Assembly (NCBI RefSeq): GCF_014323705.1
Contig: NZ_JABVEC010000039.1
Coordinates: 1-64,000, forward strand
From: Actinomadura alba
GTDB taxonomy: Bacteria > Actinomycetota > Actinomycetes > Streptosporangiales > Streptosporangiaceae
Direction: 5' to 3'
Length of the DNA stretch: 64,000 bases
In this document: positions 9,019-20,431 of the stretch, piece after piece
Layout: the number at the start of each line of letters is the position of its first letter
How positions within the stretch are numbered: position 1 is the first letter of the stretch
Program-made: the position numbers and the translations under genes
Notes under the pieces: model-generated
Database searches by the model: none
Told to the model about the DNA's origin: nothing
The model's input: only the letters and a program-made list of their open reading frames with translations

Positions 9019-9375
9019 ATGATCGGTGATCAGTTTGAGTTCCCTGATGAGCTCCCGAACTGGCTCCCGCGCTATGACCCCGAGGCCAGCGACTACGTCG
9101 CCGCGGTCGTTATCACCGCCGGCATCCTCGCAGTCGCGGTGGCCGACGTCACCGCGACTGCGCAGGAGATCGCCGACGGCCGCGACGAGGAGGAGATACC
9201 CGAGTCCACCGTCGTCATAGAGACCTTGGAGACCACTGTGCGCGCGGATGGCGGCAGCGACGGCATCGAGAGTGCCGCGGATGACCTGCTCGCGGCGAAT
9301 GGGTGGCGCCGTACCGGACCGTGGGAGCACGACGACGACACGGCGTACGCCACTGTAGAGCGCGCGCGAGGCTAG
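9019..9375 (+). CDS. Hypothetical acidic protein, 118 aa
   Basis: Unrecognised. It has an acidic N-terminus, an Ala/Val-rich stretch (about residues 27-43) that is weakly hydrophobic, and a C-terminal segment DDLLAANGWRRTGPWE that recurs in small actinobacterial proteins of unknown role. No Shine-Dalgarno site precedes the ATG, so the start is uncertain. Its stop overlaps the stop of the convergent aldehyde dehydrogenase gene by 4 nt. Confidence 0.55.
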   Translation: MIGDQFEFPDELPNWLPRYDPEASDYVAAVVITAGILAVAVADVTATAQEIADGRDEEEIPESTVVIETLETTVRADGGSDGIESAADDLLAANGWRRTGPWEHDDDTAYATVERARG

Positions 9376-10823
9376 ATCTTCACGATGCAGGACTTCTCGC
9401 GAGTGTTGGCGAGTACGGAGTCGTGGCCGTAGCCGCTGTCCTTCATCCCCTCGAAGGGCAGGCCGGGCGGCATCTTGCGGTAAGTGTTCACCCAGATCGT
9501 CCCGGCCTGGAGGTCGCGGAACATCCGCTGGGCGCGGCCGAGGTCGCGGGTCCACACTCCGGCGGCCAGGCCGTACGACGAATCGTTGGCGATCGCGACG
9601 GCCTCCTCCTCGGTGTCGAAGGGGAGGACCACCGCGACCGGCCCGAAGATCTCCTCCTGGCAGACACGCAGGGAGTTGTCGGTGGTGCTGTAAAGCGTCG
9701 GCTCCACCCAGTAGCCTCCCGCGTACGGCTCGTCCACGAGTTCCGGCCCGAACCGGCCGCCGAACACCAGCTCCGCGCGCTCCTTGGCCGCGATCTCCAG
9801 ATAGGACGTGACGCGCTCGTACTGCTCCCTGGACACGATCGGGCCCATCGTGGTCGCGGGGTCGAGCGGTTCACCGAGGCGGATCCGCGCGGCGATGGCG
9901 GTCACCCGCCCGATCAGCTCGTCGAGGACCTCTCGCTGGACGAGGATGCGCGAGCCGGCGACGCACACCTGGCCGGCGTTGGCGGTGAACACGCTCTCCG
10001 TCGAGACGCCCTTGGCCGCCGCGTCGAGATCGGCGTCGGCGAACACGATGTTGGGCGACTTGCCGCCCAGCTCGAACGCCAGCGGCTTGAGGGCGTCCGT
10101 GCTGGCGCGGGTCACGACCCGGGCGGTCTCGGTCGAGCCGGTGAGGCTGATCCGGTCCACGCCCGGATGGCGGACGAGAGCGTCTCCCGTCTCCTTGCCC
10201 AGCCCGGACACGATGTTGAGCACGCCGGGGGGCAGGACCTCGCGCAGCAGCTCGCCGAGCCGCAGCGTCGACACCGACGCCTGTTCGGCCGGCTTGATGA
10301 CCACAGTGTTGCCCGCGGCCAGGGCGAACGCCGCCTTGGCCGAGAAGGTCGAGATGGGGGAGTTCCACGGGATGATGCCCACCACCACGCCGTACGGGAC
10401 GCGGCGCGTGAAGCCCATGCCGCCCGGGCCGAGGATCACTGTCTTGCCCTCGACAGCGGTGCCGCACTCAGCGGCGGCCATGTGCCAGAGATAGGACATG
10501 CCGGGCACGTCCCGCTTGGCGGTCTCGGTGATGATGCGGCCGTTGTCGCGGGTCTCGATCGTGGCCAGTTCCTCGGCGTTGGCCACGAACACCTCGGCCA
10601 CCTTGCGCAGGAAGTGCGCGCGCCCGGCGGCGGGCATGGCCGACCACGCCGGGAACGCCGCGCGGGCGGCCGTGACGGCGGCGTCGGCGTCCTCGGCGGT
10701 GCTCCGCGGGACGCGCGCCCAGACGGCGCCGGTCGCGGGATTGACCGAGTCGAGCGTCTCGCCACCGGCGGCGGGCCGGAACTCGCCGCCGATCAGGTTC
10801 GAGAACTCCTGCAGCTCGCCCAT
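9372..10823 (-). CDS. Aldehyde dehydrogenase family protein
   Basis: NAD(P)-dependent oxidation of an aldehyde to a carboxylate. The 483-aa protein has the usual family length. It contains the cofactor strand IIPWNSPIS, the glycine motif LTGSTET, the general base E251 in FELGGKSPN, and the catalytic C287 in GQVCVAG; the closing EEIFGPV and PFEGMKDSGYG motifs are also present. The ATG follows GAGAGGA at 5 nt. The gene has no same-strand neighbour, so the substrate cannot be inferred; betaine-, vanillin- and semialdehyde-type activities are all possible. Confidence 0.93.
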   Translation of the reverse strand: MGELQEFSNLIGGEFRPAAGGETLDSVNPATGAVWARVPRSTAEDADAAVTAARAAFPAWSAMPAAGRAHFLRKVAEVFVANAEELATIETRDNGRIITETAKRDVPGMSYLWHMAAAECGTAVEGKTVILGPGGMGFTRRVPYGVVVGIIPWNSPISTFSAKAAFALAAGNTVVIKPAEQASVSTLRLGELLREVLPPGVLNIVSGLGKETGDALVRHPGVDRISLTGSTETARVVTRASTDALKPLAFELGGKSPNIVFADADLDAAAKGVSTESVFTANAGQVCVAGSRILVQREVLDELIGRVTAIAARIRLGEPLDPATTMGPIVSREQYERVTSYLEIAAKERAELVFGGRFGPELVDEPYAGGYWVEPTLYSTTDNSLRVCQEEIFGPVAVVLPFDTEEEAVAIANDSSYGLAAGVWTRDLGRAQRMFRDLQAGTIWVNTYRKMPPGLPFEGMKDSGYGHDSVLANTREKSCIVKI

Positions 10824-11073
10824 CGCCGTCCTCTCGCCGTGGCCCGCCGGACATCGCTACCAAGCGTACGCTTGCTCGATGTAGGAGTGGAAGGCGAGCC
10901 TCTCCGGAGATCGGTCCGATCTCCGCTCGAGTGCAGGAAGCCCCACGGCGCGGGCGTCGCCCGTACGACGGGAGCTGTTGGGCGGGTCGTCATCTGACCG
11001 GAACCGCCGTGTTATGGATCTTCGTGAGGCTGCGAGCGAGCCAATGTCTGGATCGCCGCGAGAGGTGCCCTTT

Positions 11074-12753
11074 ATGTCAGATGGCCGTTTCAGTGTGAAC
11101 CGTCGTTCCTTCCTCGTCACCGGCGCGGCTGTGGGCGCCGTGGCGGCGTGGCCCGCCGCCGCTTCCGCGTCCGCCGCCGCCTCGCGCAGTGCCAAGCTGC
11201 CCTCCGACCCCTTCACGCTGGGCGTCGCCTCGGGCGACCCCGACCACGAGGGCTTCGTGCTGTGGACCCGGCTGGCGCTCGCCCCGGTCGCCGAGGACGG
11301 CCTCGGCGGCATGCCGGACAGGACGTACCCCGTCCACTGGGAGGTGGCCACCGACGAGCGGTTCCGCCGCGTCGTCCGCCGGGGCACGGCGACCGCCCGC
11401 CCCTCCTCGGCCCACAGTGTGCACGTCGAGCTGGACGACCTGGCGCCGGACCGCCACTACTGGTACCGCTTCCGCGTCGAGAACCACGTGTCGCCGGTCG
11501 GTCGCACCCGCACGACACCCGAGCCGGACTCCTACGGGTCCGCGCTGGCGATGGCCTTCGTGTCCTGCTCGCAGTTCGAGCACGGCTACTTCAGCGCCTA
11601 CCGCCGGCTCGCGGAGGAGGAGCCCGACCTGATCCTGCACCTGGGCGACTACCAGTACGAGTACACCAAGGGCGGCTACACCATCCCCGGCGGCAACGTC
11701 CGCCACCACGACGGGCCCGAGACCGAGACGCTGGCCAACTACCGGCAGCGGCACGGCCAGTACAAGGCCGACGTCGACCTCCAGGTCGCGCACGCCGCCG
11801 CGCCGTGGGCGGTCGTGTGGGACGACCACGAGGTCGACAACAACTGGGCCGACGAGGTGCCGGAGCGCCCGGAGGTGCCGCAGCCGAACTTCCTGGCGCG
11901 GCGCGCTGCGGCGTTCCAGGCCTACTACGAGAACATGCCGCTGCGCCGCACCTCGGTGCCGAGGGGTATCGACATGCAGCTCTACCGGCGGATCCGGTGG
12001 GGCAAGATGGCCAACTTCCACATGCTCGACACCCGGCAGTTCCGCGACGACCAAGGCTGCGGGGACGGCTACCGCGACTGCCCGGCGGCCATCGACCCGA
12101 ACCGCTCGATCACCGGCCACGAGCAGGAGCGGTGGCTGATCGACGGGTTCCGCCGGTCCCGCGCCCGCTGGGACGTCCTCGGCCAGCAGGTGTTCTTCGC
12201 CCAGCGCGACAACAACGCCGGCCCGGCCAAGATCACCAGCCAGGACTCCTGGGACGGGTACGTCGCCTCGCGCGAGCGGATCACCAAGGGCTGGGTGGAC
12301 GCCCGGGTGCGCAACCCCGTCGTGCTCACCGGCGACGTGCACGCGCACTGGGCCAGCGAGCTGAAGCTCGACTACGACGACCCGACCTCCAAGACCGTCG
12401 GCGCCGAGCTCGTGGCGTCCTCGATCACCACCGGCGGCAATGGAACCGACTCCGACCCCGCCAGCCACCCGTTCCTCGGCATCAACCCGCACCTGAAGTT
12501 CTACAACAACCAGCGCGGGTACGTGATGACCCGGATCGACCGCGACGAGATGAAGGCCGACTTCAAGGTGCTCGCCCAGGTCTCCACGCCCGGTGCCGAG
12601 TCCTACATCAAGGCCACCTACGTCATCGAGGACCAGGTGCCCGGCCTGAACCAGACCTACCTGCGGCCGTACCAGCCCGTCGCGACGTTCGCGGCCAAGT
12701 CGGACGAGCAGATCATCAAGGAGACCGTCGAGCAGGAGAACTACCGCCCCTGA
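11074..12753 (+). CDS. phoD: Tat-exported PhoD-family alkaline phosphatase
   Basis: Extracellular phosphomonoesterase/phosphodiesterase of the PhoD (PF09423) family, 559 aa. The N-terminus NRRSFLVTGAAVGAVAA is a twin-arginine signal (R10-R11) ending in an Ala-rich cleavage region. The mature part has the N-terminal Ig-like domain (FTLGVASGDP...VLWTRLA) and metal-site motifs FVSCSQFEHG, LHLGDYQYEY, WDDHEVDNNW and LTGDVHAHW. The ATG at 11074 is preferred over upstream starts because GAGAGGTG precedes it and the signal peptide then begins correctly. I see no clear PHO box. A strong hairpin follows the stop. Confidence 0.93.
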   Translation: MSDGRFSVNRRSFLVTGAAVGAVAAWPAAASASAAASRSAKLPSDPFTLGVASGDPDHEGFVLWTRLALAPVAEDGLGGMPDRTYPVHWEVATDERFRRVVRRGTATARPSSAHSVHVELDDLAPDRHYWYRFRVENHVSPVGRTRTTPEPDSYGSALAMAFVSCSQFEHGYFSAYRRLAEEEPDLILHLGDYQYEYTKGGYTIPGGNVRHHDGPETETLANYRQRHGQYKADVDLQVAHAAAPWAVVWDDHEVDNNWADEVPERPEVPQPNFLARRAAAFQAYYENMPLRRTSVPRGIDMQLYRRIRWGKMANFHMLDTRQFRDDQGCGDGYRDCPAAIDPNRSITGHEQERWLIDGFRRSRARWDVLGQQVFFAQRDNNAGPAKITSQDSWDGYVASRERITKGWVDARVRNPVVLTGDVHAHWASELKLDYDDPTSKTVGAELVASSITTGGNGTDSDPASHPFLGINPHLKFYNNQRGYVMTRIDRDEMKADFKVLAQVSTPGAESYIKATYVIEDQVPGLNQTYLRPYQPVATFAAKSDEQIIKETVEQENYRP

Positions 12754-12793
12754 CCGGGCAGCACCACCGCCCCTGACAGCGGGCGGGCGTGAC

Positions 12794-12836
12794 CGGCCGC
12801 GGGACCACGGACCCGAGACACGTGGTCCCGCGGCCG
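12794..12836. terminator. Intrinsic terminator between convergent phoD and ligC genes
   Basis: A perfect 16-bp inverted repeat, cggccgcgggaccacg pairing with cgtggtcccgcggccg, with an 11-nt loop. It lies 40 nt after the phoD stop and 100 nt before the ligase stop on the other strand, so it could terminate both. No T-tract follows, which is common in high-GC actinomycetes. Confidence 0.8.
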
Positions 12837-12884
12837 TCCGACAGCTTGCCGACGACGGCCGCCGGCTCGCCGACGACGGCCGCG

Positions 12885-12928
12885 GCGGTGGTCCCGCGGT
12901 GGTCCCGCGGTGGTCCCGCGGTGGTCCG
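12885..12928. repeat. Four 11-bp direct repeats (gcggtggtccc)
   Basis: Four head-to-tail copies of gcggtggtccc lie between the terminator and the ligase stop. The unit shares gtggtcccgcgg with the right arm of the terminator stem, suggesting local duplication of that arm. Two copies of gccgacgacggccg lie just before it. Confidence 0.8.
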
Positions 12929-12935
12929 GCCGTGC

Positions 12936-14015
12936 TCAGGCGCCGCTGAGGATGTCGTCGAGGTCGTAGGCCACCGGTACCTCGAGCTGCTCGTACGTGC
13001 ACGATTGCGGAGTGCGGTCCTCGCGCCAGCGGCGGAACCTGGCCGTGTGCCGGAACCGGTCGCCCTGCATGTGCTCGTAGGCGACCTCGACGACGAGCTC
13101 GGGCCGCAGCGCCACCCAGGACAGGTCCTTCTTGCCGGTCCAGCGGCTCACCGCGCCGGGCATCCGGTCGGTGGTCGCATCGGTCTGCTGTGCCCATCCC
13201 GCCCAGGGATGGCCGGCGAGGTCCTCCATGCGGTAGGGCTCGAGTTCCTTCACCAGCTCGGCCCGCCGTTTCATCGGGAACGACGCGGACACGCCGACAT
13301 GCTGCAGCCGGCCGTCATCGGCGTAGAGCCCGAGCAGCAGCGAACCGACGATCGGCCCGGACTTGTGCCACCGGAAACCGGCGACGACGCAGTCGGCCGT
13401 GCGTTCGTGCTTGACCTTGAACATGGCGCGCTTGTCCGGCTGGTAGGGCGCGTCGAGCGGCTTGACGATCACCCCGTCGAGCCCCGCCCCCTCGAACTCG
13501 TCGAACCACTGCCGTGCCTCGGTGTAGGAGCCGGTGACCCGGGTGACGTGGATCGGGGCCCCGGCGGAGGAGAGTTCGCGGGCCAGCCGTTCGCGGCGCT
13601 CGCGGAACGGCACCTCCATGAGCGACTCGTCACCGATGGCGAGCAGGTCGAAGGCCACGAACGAGGCCGGAATCTGCTCGGCGAGAAGCTTGACGCGCGA
13701 CGCCGCCGGGTGGATGCGCTGCTGCAGCAGGTCGAAGTCGAGCACCGACCCGGACCGCATGACGATCTCGCCGTCGACGACGCAGCGCTCCGGCAGCTCG
13801 CGGCGGACGGCCTCGACGAGGTCGGGAAAGTACCGGGTCAGCGGCCGCTCGCCGCGGCTGGAGAGCTCGACCTCGTCGCCGTCGCGGAACACCACGCAGC
13901 GGAAGCCGTCCCACTTCGGTTCGTACAGCACATCGCCGTCGGGACCGCTCTCGGGGAGGGTCTTGACCGCCTTGGCCAGCATCGGCGACAGCGGCAGACT
14001 GATCGGCAGATCCAT
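12936..14015 (-). CDS. ligC: ATP-dependent DNA ligase, LigC type
   Basis: Joins DNA nicks through a ligase-adenylate intermediate. Residues to ~230 form the adenylation domain with the nucleophilic lysine K34 in YEPKWDGFR, followed by SRGERPLTRYFPD, VVDGEIV, LDGVIVKPLD and the FKVKHERTADC lysine motif; the rest is the OB domain ending in a LigC-like RFRHTARFRRWREDR segment. At 359 aa it matches the short LigC ligases of mycobacteria and streptomycetes, proposed to serve DNA repair. GAGGAT precedes the ATG by 8 nt. No Ku or primase gene is adjacent. Confidence 0.9.
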   Translation of the reverse strand: MDLPISLPLSPMLAKAVKTLPESGPDGDVLYEPKWDGFRCVVFRDGDEVELSSRGERPLTRYFPDLVEAVRRELPERCVVDGEIVMRSGSVLDFDLLQQRIHPAASRVKLLAEQIPASFVAFDLLAIGDESLMEVPFRERRERLARELSSAGAPIHVTRVTGSYTEARQWFDEFEGAGLDGVIVKPLDAPYQPDKRAMFKVKHERTADCVVAGFRWHKSGPIVGSLLLGLYADDGRLQHVGVSASFPMKRRAELVKELEPYRMEDLAGHPWAGWAQQTDATTDRMPGAVSRWTGKKDLSWVALRPELVVEVAYEHMQGDRFRHTARFRRWREDRTPQSCTYEQLEVPVAYDLDDILSGA

Positions 14016-14199
14016 GCACCCATCCTCGCAGGAACCTCTGACAACGTCGCCGCCCCCCGGCGAACGCCGTGACCCAGGCTTGTCGATCAAGGATCGGGGC
14101 ATCCATGGGCACCACGGCCCTTGATCGACACCGGCGGCAACCCCATACCGACGCCCCACGGCGGCGAGCCGCCCGAGGCGGGCGGGATAGCCTGCGCCT

Positions 14200-14913
14200 A
14201 TGCGGCGACTGCTGCCGGAACCGGCCACCGACATCGATCCGTACGACGCGTACGGGGACGTCACCGGGCCGTGGCTGCGGATCGGCATGGTGATGAGCGC
14301 CGACGGCTCGGCGACCGACGGCGAGGGATGGACCGACGGTCTCGGCGGTGAGGCCGACTTCCGGGTGTTCCGCACCCTGCGGGCCCTCGCCGACGGCATC
14401 CTCGTCGGAGCCGCCACGATCCGTACCGGCAAGATCGGTCCGGCGCGGCTGCGCCCAGGGCTGCGGGAACGCCGGGGCCGCCCGCCCGCCCCGATCGTCG
14501 TGGTCAGCGGCTCGCTGTCCCTGGACTGGACGTTGCCGCTGTTCACCGCGGCCGAGTCGCCGACTCTCGTGGTGACCTCGGCGGCGGCGCTGAAGAGCGG
14601 CGAGGTGCCCGACGCGGTGCGCCCGCACGTGCTCGCCGCCGGAGACGCCGAGGTCGACCTCGGCCAGGCCGTACGGGAGCTGCGCAGGCTCGGTCTCGAG
14701 CACCTGGTGTGCGAGGGCGGGCCGGTGCTGGCCACCTCCCTGATCGAGGCGGGCCTCGCCGACGAGCTCTGCCTCAACGTCGCGCCCGCGCTCATGGGCG
14801 GCGGCGACCGCCACACCCGCCTGCTCGGCGACCTCATCGAACCGGCAGAGCTCGAACCCACGGCGGTCTATCTCGACGACGGCGTGCTCTTCCTCCGGTA
14901 TGGCCTAACGTAA
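14200..14913 (+). CDS. RibD C-terminal/dihydrofolate-reductase-fold reductase
   Basis: A 237-aa NADPH-dependent reductase of the pyrimidine-reductase (RibD C-terminal domain) family. Diagnostic features are the substrate-side block MVMSADGSATD, the ADGILVGAATIR strand, and the cofactor region HLVCEGGPVLATSLIEAGLADEL. It lacks the RibD deaminase domain and no riboflavin genes are nearby, so a role in riboflavin synthesis is not implied. It is transcribed divergently from the ligase. No ribosome site is evident. Confidence 0.85.
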   Translation: MRRLLPEPATDIDPYDAYGDVTGPWLRIGMVMSADGSATDGEGWTDGLGGEADFRVFRTLRALADGILVGAATIRTGKIGPARLRPGLRERRGRPPAPIVVVSGSLSLDWTLPLFTAAESPTLVVTSAAALKSGEVPDAVRPHVLAAGDAEVDLGQAVRELRRLGLEHLVCEGGPVLATSLIEAGLADELCLNVAPALMGGGDRHTRLLGDLIEPAELEPTAVYLDDGVLFLRYGLT

Positions 14914-14918
14914 CCCGG

Positions 14919-16073
14919 GTGCCCGCAACGCCCGAGATTCCCCCGCAGACGGCTCACCTGGACGAGGCCATCCGCAACGAGCCGTCCTTCGCCGGACGGG
15001 TCGCCCTGATCGAGACCGCGATCTCGCCGCTGATCCAGGCTGGCGGATCCCTCGACTGGATCTTCGAGCTGGCGGAGATCGTCGCCCGCGCCGAGGTGCC
15101 GCTCGAGGTCGTACGGCGGCTCGTCGCCAACCTGGCCTGGCAGGCCCGCGACACCGGCCAGCGCGTGCCCACGAGCGACGACCGGCGCCGCTGCTCGGCC
15201 CATCCCCATCCCACGACGGCCCTGCGCGTGCTCACCTACGTGCACGTCGCGCGGCTCCGGTACGACTTCAAGTTCGAGCAGCTCGGCGTCCGGTGCGCCG
15301 AGGGGCTCCAGGACTTCCGCGACGACGCCTACATCGCGATCCTGGCCGCCCTCGCGGCGCTGGGGCGGCGGTCCGATCGAGGGCGGCCGCTGCTGGACCG
15401 CGCCGTGGACCTGCCGGACTTCGACAGCGCGTGCCGTACCGCCTGCCTGCACGCCCTGTGGTTCGGGCTGGACCTGCCCGACCAGGCTGAGCGGATCATG
15501 GCCCTGAGTGACGAGATGATCGGCCGCGGTGAGGACGGCTACAACCTGTACTACTGGCGGTCGTTCGCGCTGCGGCGGCTCGGCCGGCTGGACGAGGCGC
15601 TGCAGTCGGTCGACCGCGCCATCGCCCTGTTGCCGGTCGGCATGAACCTGGTGCACCAGGACTACGTCCGCGAGCGCGAGATGATCAAGACGACGCAACT
15701 GCTCGACGAACAGGTCCAACGGGCCTCGGACGAGATCAGCGCCCGGCTGCGCGCCGAGTCGGAGTCCTATCTCGACGACGTCAAGAAGGACCTGTCGCGT
15801 TACTCGGAGTCGGCGCAGAAGATCGTGTCGGAGAGCCTCGTCAACGTGGTCGAGGTACTCGGCGTCTTCGTCGCCCTCGCCGGTTTCCTGCTCGGCTCCG
15901 GGGTCATGGTGTTCAAATCGGGGGGTTTCTGGCAGCACCTCGGCAGCATCGCGCTGCTTCTCGCCGGCACCCTGCTGTTCTTCGTGGTGCTCCGGTCCGT
16001 CGTCAAGGTGCGCGCCCGCCCGGTGGGCGCCGGCCCGAGGCGCACCGGTCTCCTCCGCCGCCGCCGGACCTGA
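14919..16073 (+). CDS. TPR-like membrane protein, hypothetical
   Basis: The 384-aa protein starts with a helical-repeat region of about 260 residues; LYYWRSFALRRLGRLDEALQ is a good TPR unit. A charged coiled-coil segment (VQRASDEISARLRAESES) follows, then two C-terminal membrane helices (VVEVLGVFVALAGFLLGSG and LLLAGTLLFFVVLRSVV) and a basic tail. It is thus a cytoplasmic TPR platform anchored at the membrane. The GTG start 5 nt after the RibD-like stop is inferred from the domain boundary and tight spacing; no strong ribosome site is present. Function unknown. Confidence 0.72.
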   Translation: MPATPEIPPQTAHLDEAIRNEPSFAGRVALIETAISPLIQAGGSLDWIFELAEIVARAEVPLEVVRRLVANLAWQARDTGQRVPTSDDRRRCSAHPHPTTALRVLTYVHVARLRYDFKFEQLGVRCAEGLQDFRDDAYIAILAALAALGRRSDRGRPLLDRAVDLPDFDSACRTACLHALWFGLDLPDQAERIMALSDEMIGRGEDGYNLYYWRSFALRRLGRLDEALQSVDRAIALLPVGMNLVHQDYVREREMIKTTQLLDEQVQRASDEISARLRAESESYLDDVKKDLSRYSESAQKIVSESLVNVVEVLGVFVALAGFLLGSGVMVFKSGGFWQHLGSIALLLAGTLLFFVVLRSVVKVRARPVGAGPRRTGLLRRRRT

Positions 16074-16091
16074 GGCGTCCCGCCGCGCGGA

Positions 16092-16865
16092 TCAGGCCCA
16101 GATGTCCCAGTCCGCGGGGAGCCGCAGCTGAAAGGGCTCGGCCGGAAACCCCGGCCCGGCGACGTCGGCGATGTACGAGCCGGCCTGCTCGCCCGACAGC
16201 CAGCCCGGTTCGATCGGGTCTTCCTCGACCCAGTGGCGGGTCACCACCGGGGTGAGGATCGCCACCTCATGGATCCGCGGCGGTGCCGCCGGCGCGCCGG
16301 TCAGGCCGGCGCCGGCGGGCCCGCCAGATCCGCTGACGCCATCGGGCCCGCCGAGTTCGGCGGCGAAGGTGCGCATCAGCATGGTCTGCGCCGCGTCGGT
16401 GACCGAGATGGGTCCGGAGAGCGGGATGGGCCGGAGGGCCGCGATGCCGCTCAGCGCAATGTAGACGCCGTCCGGCCGCCCGTTCAGCAGCGGCAGGAAC
16501 GTACGCCCCACCAGGAAATGCGAGGTGAGGTTGTCGTGCAGGATCCGCTGCCACGTCTCCAGGCTCACGTCGGTCAGCGGCGTGCCCTCCCACCAGGCGC
16601 CGAGAGAGGCGACCACCCCGTCGAGCGGGCCGATCGCGGCGGTGATGCGGTCGCGTACCTCCTCGACGCCTGCGGGATCGCCGACGTCGCCCAGCAGGGT
16701 GTGCAGGTGCGGCGTCTCGGTCAGTGAACGGAGGCGGTCGAGTCGCTCCGGCGACCGGGACGGTACGACGACCGTCGCGCCCCGCCCCAGGAGGGCCTGG
16801 GTGACGCACTCGCCAACGACCCCGGCACCACCGGCCACTAGGTACGACCTGCCGCTGAGATCCAT
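16092..16865 (-). CDS. SDR-fold protein with degenerate active site
   Basis: A 257-aa short-chain dehydrogenase/reductase relative. The nucleotide-binding turn is AGGAGVVGE rather than the usual TGxxxGxG, and an acidic GDVGD motif follows in the usual place. The active-site region ALSGIAALRPIPLSGPIS keeps a serine, but the Tyr-x3-Lys pair normally 12-13 residues later is absent (VTDAAQTMLM). It probably binds a dinucleotide without classical redox catalysis. The gene is convergent with the TPR protein. Confidence 0.8.
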   Translation of the reverse strand: MDLSGRSYLVAGGAGVVGECVTQALLGRGATVVVPSRSPERLDRLRSLTETPHLHTLLGDVGDPAGVEEVRDRITAAIGPLDGVVASLGAWWEGTPLTDVSLETWQRILHDNLTSHFLVGRTFLPLLNGRPDGVYIALSGIAALRPIPLSGPISVTDAAQTMLMRTFAAELGGPDGVSGSGGPAGAGLTGAPAAPPRIHEVAILTPVVTRHWVEEDPIEPGWLSGEQAGSYIADVAGPGFPAEPFQLRLPADWDIWA

Positions 16866-17018
16866 GGGCCAAGCATGCCGTACGGCTCATGAGGCACCGA
16901 GCGGCGACATGGTCGGTAACAGTCCGTATCACTATCCATACGGATTGCGCATGTTGTGGCAGCTCTCGGGGGAGACTGACGGCAGGGTGGGGATGAGGGT
17001 GGTGAAAGGAGTCCAGGG

Positions 17019-17432
17019 GTGGAGATTGCGGCACTTGTCGCATGGATTCTGGCCGCCGTGGCGGGGTTTCGCCTGCTGTCGTCCTGGCTTGAGACCGGAG
17101 GGCTGCGGCGGCAGGCGATCAAAGTGACCCGTTACCCGTCGGCGCTCGTCGTGGGACACCCGCTGATCGCGGCCGTGGGGCTCATCGCGTGGGTCCTCTA
17201 CGTGGCGACGACCTGCGAGGTCTACGCGTGGTGCGCCTTCGTGACGCTGGTCATCGTCGCCCTGATGGGGTTCGTCATGTTCACCCGGTGGCTGGTCGGG
17301 CACCGCGGCGGCCGGCACGCGCGCGGGCGGGAGCAGGTGTTCCCCTCCGTCGCCATCGCCGTGCACGGTGCGGTCGCCTTCGCCACCTTCGTGCTGGTGC
17401 TGCTCACCGCCATCGCGGTCCACCGGCCCTGA
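17019..17432 (+). CDS. Small four-helix membrane protein, hypothetical
   Basis: A 137-aa integral membrane protein with about four hydrophobic helices (residues 3-20, 43-64, 70-88 and 112-134) and a basic loop RHARGREQ before the last. I do not recognise the family. The GTG start follows AAAGGAG at 7 nt. It lies divergent to the SDR-like gene and convergent with glgX. Confidence 0.68.
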   Translation: MEIAALVAWILAAVAGFRLLSSWLETGGLRRQAIKVTRYPSALVVGHPLIAAVGLIAWVLYVATTCEVYAWCAFVTLVIVALMGFVMFTRWLVGHRGGRHARGREQVFPSVAIAVHGAVAFATFVLVLLTAIAVHRP

Positions 17433-17482
17433 GCGCCGCCCACCGGCCGTGAGCACGGTGCGCCGACCCTGACCGGCCGCTC

Positions 17483-17528
17483 AGCGACTCAGCCGTTCGG
17501 CGACCCAGCCGTTCAGCGACTCAGCCGT

Positions 17529-17530
<2 letters not shown>
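17483..17530. repeat. Three 16-bp tandem repeats at the glgX stop
   Basis: Three copies of agcgactcagccgttc (the middle one with two changes) run head to tail and reach the stop codon of glgX at 17529. They could have arisen by slippage; no hairpin role is clear. Confidence 0.75.
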
Positions 17531-19697
<2,167 letters not shown>

Positions 19698-19855
19698 TGC
19701 CACTCCCTGTCCGAATCCGCGGTGGGTCACGGCCCCTTGCTGACTCCCGTACCCGCAGACGTTCGCGAGCAGCACCAGAGTCTACCCACGTGGCCAGTTG
19801 ACCTCATAAGACTTCATCACGTAGGGAGCGTGATCACCGTGTCGCTCCGGCCGCC

Positions 19856-20365
19856 TCAGCCACGCCAGACGACCTCGTCGTCGGCGTACTGATCGGTGGG
19901 GTGCAGGCCGATGCGCCGGGCGACGCCGGCGGACGCGAGGTTCTCGGGGTGGATGTTGGCGACGAGACCCGCGACCGAGTGATCACGCAGCCAGCCGGTC
20001 AGCGCGGCGGCGGCCTCGCCGGCGTAGCCGCGTCCCTGGAACGGCACGCCGATCACCCAGGCGATGGCCGCCTGCGGGCCCTCCGCGCCGGGCGTCACGG
20101 TGGCCTGGACGGTGCCGACGGCGAGCAGGTCGTCTTTCCTGCGCACGACCCAGTTGAGCCAGCCCTCCTGGTGGTACGGCGCCGGGCCCGCGACGAGACG
20201 CCGGTAGCGGGCACGCAACTCCGCCAGGGTGGCCGGCTCACCGCCTATGAAGACGTGCAGCTCGGGATCGCCGAGCACCTCGGTCATCTCGTCGGCGTGG
20301 CCCACCTCGAGCGGTTCCAGTGTGAGCCGCTCGGTCTCGAGGGTCTCCGCGATCGGCCCGAACAC
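19856..20365 (-). CDS. GNAT family N-acetyltransferase
   Basis: A 169-aa GCN5-related acetyltransferase of the RimJ/RimL-like subgroup: TERLTLEPLEVGHADEM at the start, the acetyl-CoA loop GRGYAGEAAAALTGWL (consensus Q/RxxGxG/A), and NLASAGVARRIG, typical of enzymes acting on protein or small-molecule amines. GTG start. The substrate is unknown. Confidence 0.85.
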   Translation of the reverse strand: MFGPIAETLETERLTLEPLEVGHADEMTEVLGDPELHVFIGGEPATLAELRARYRRLVAGPAPYHQEGWLNWVVRRKDDLLAVGTVQATVTPGAEGPQAAIAWVIGVPFQGRGYAGEAAAALTGWLRDHSVAGLVANIHPENLASAGVARRIGLHPTDQYADDEVVWRG

Positions 20366-20431
20366 GTCCCCGACCCTACGCCGACCCGGGAGCGGCAGGA
20401 CCGGGGCATGGACCGAAGCCGCGGGTGCCCG

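Noticed and set aside
8952..9029. 25-codon frame overlapping the start of the 118-aa hypothetical gene
   Set aside because: No ribosome site, no recognisable leader motif, and the downstream gene itself has an uncertain start.
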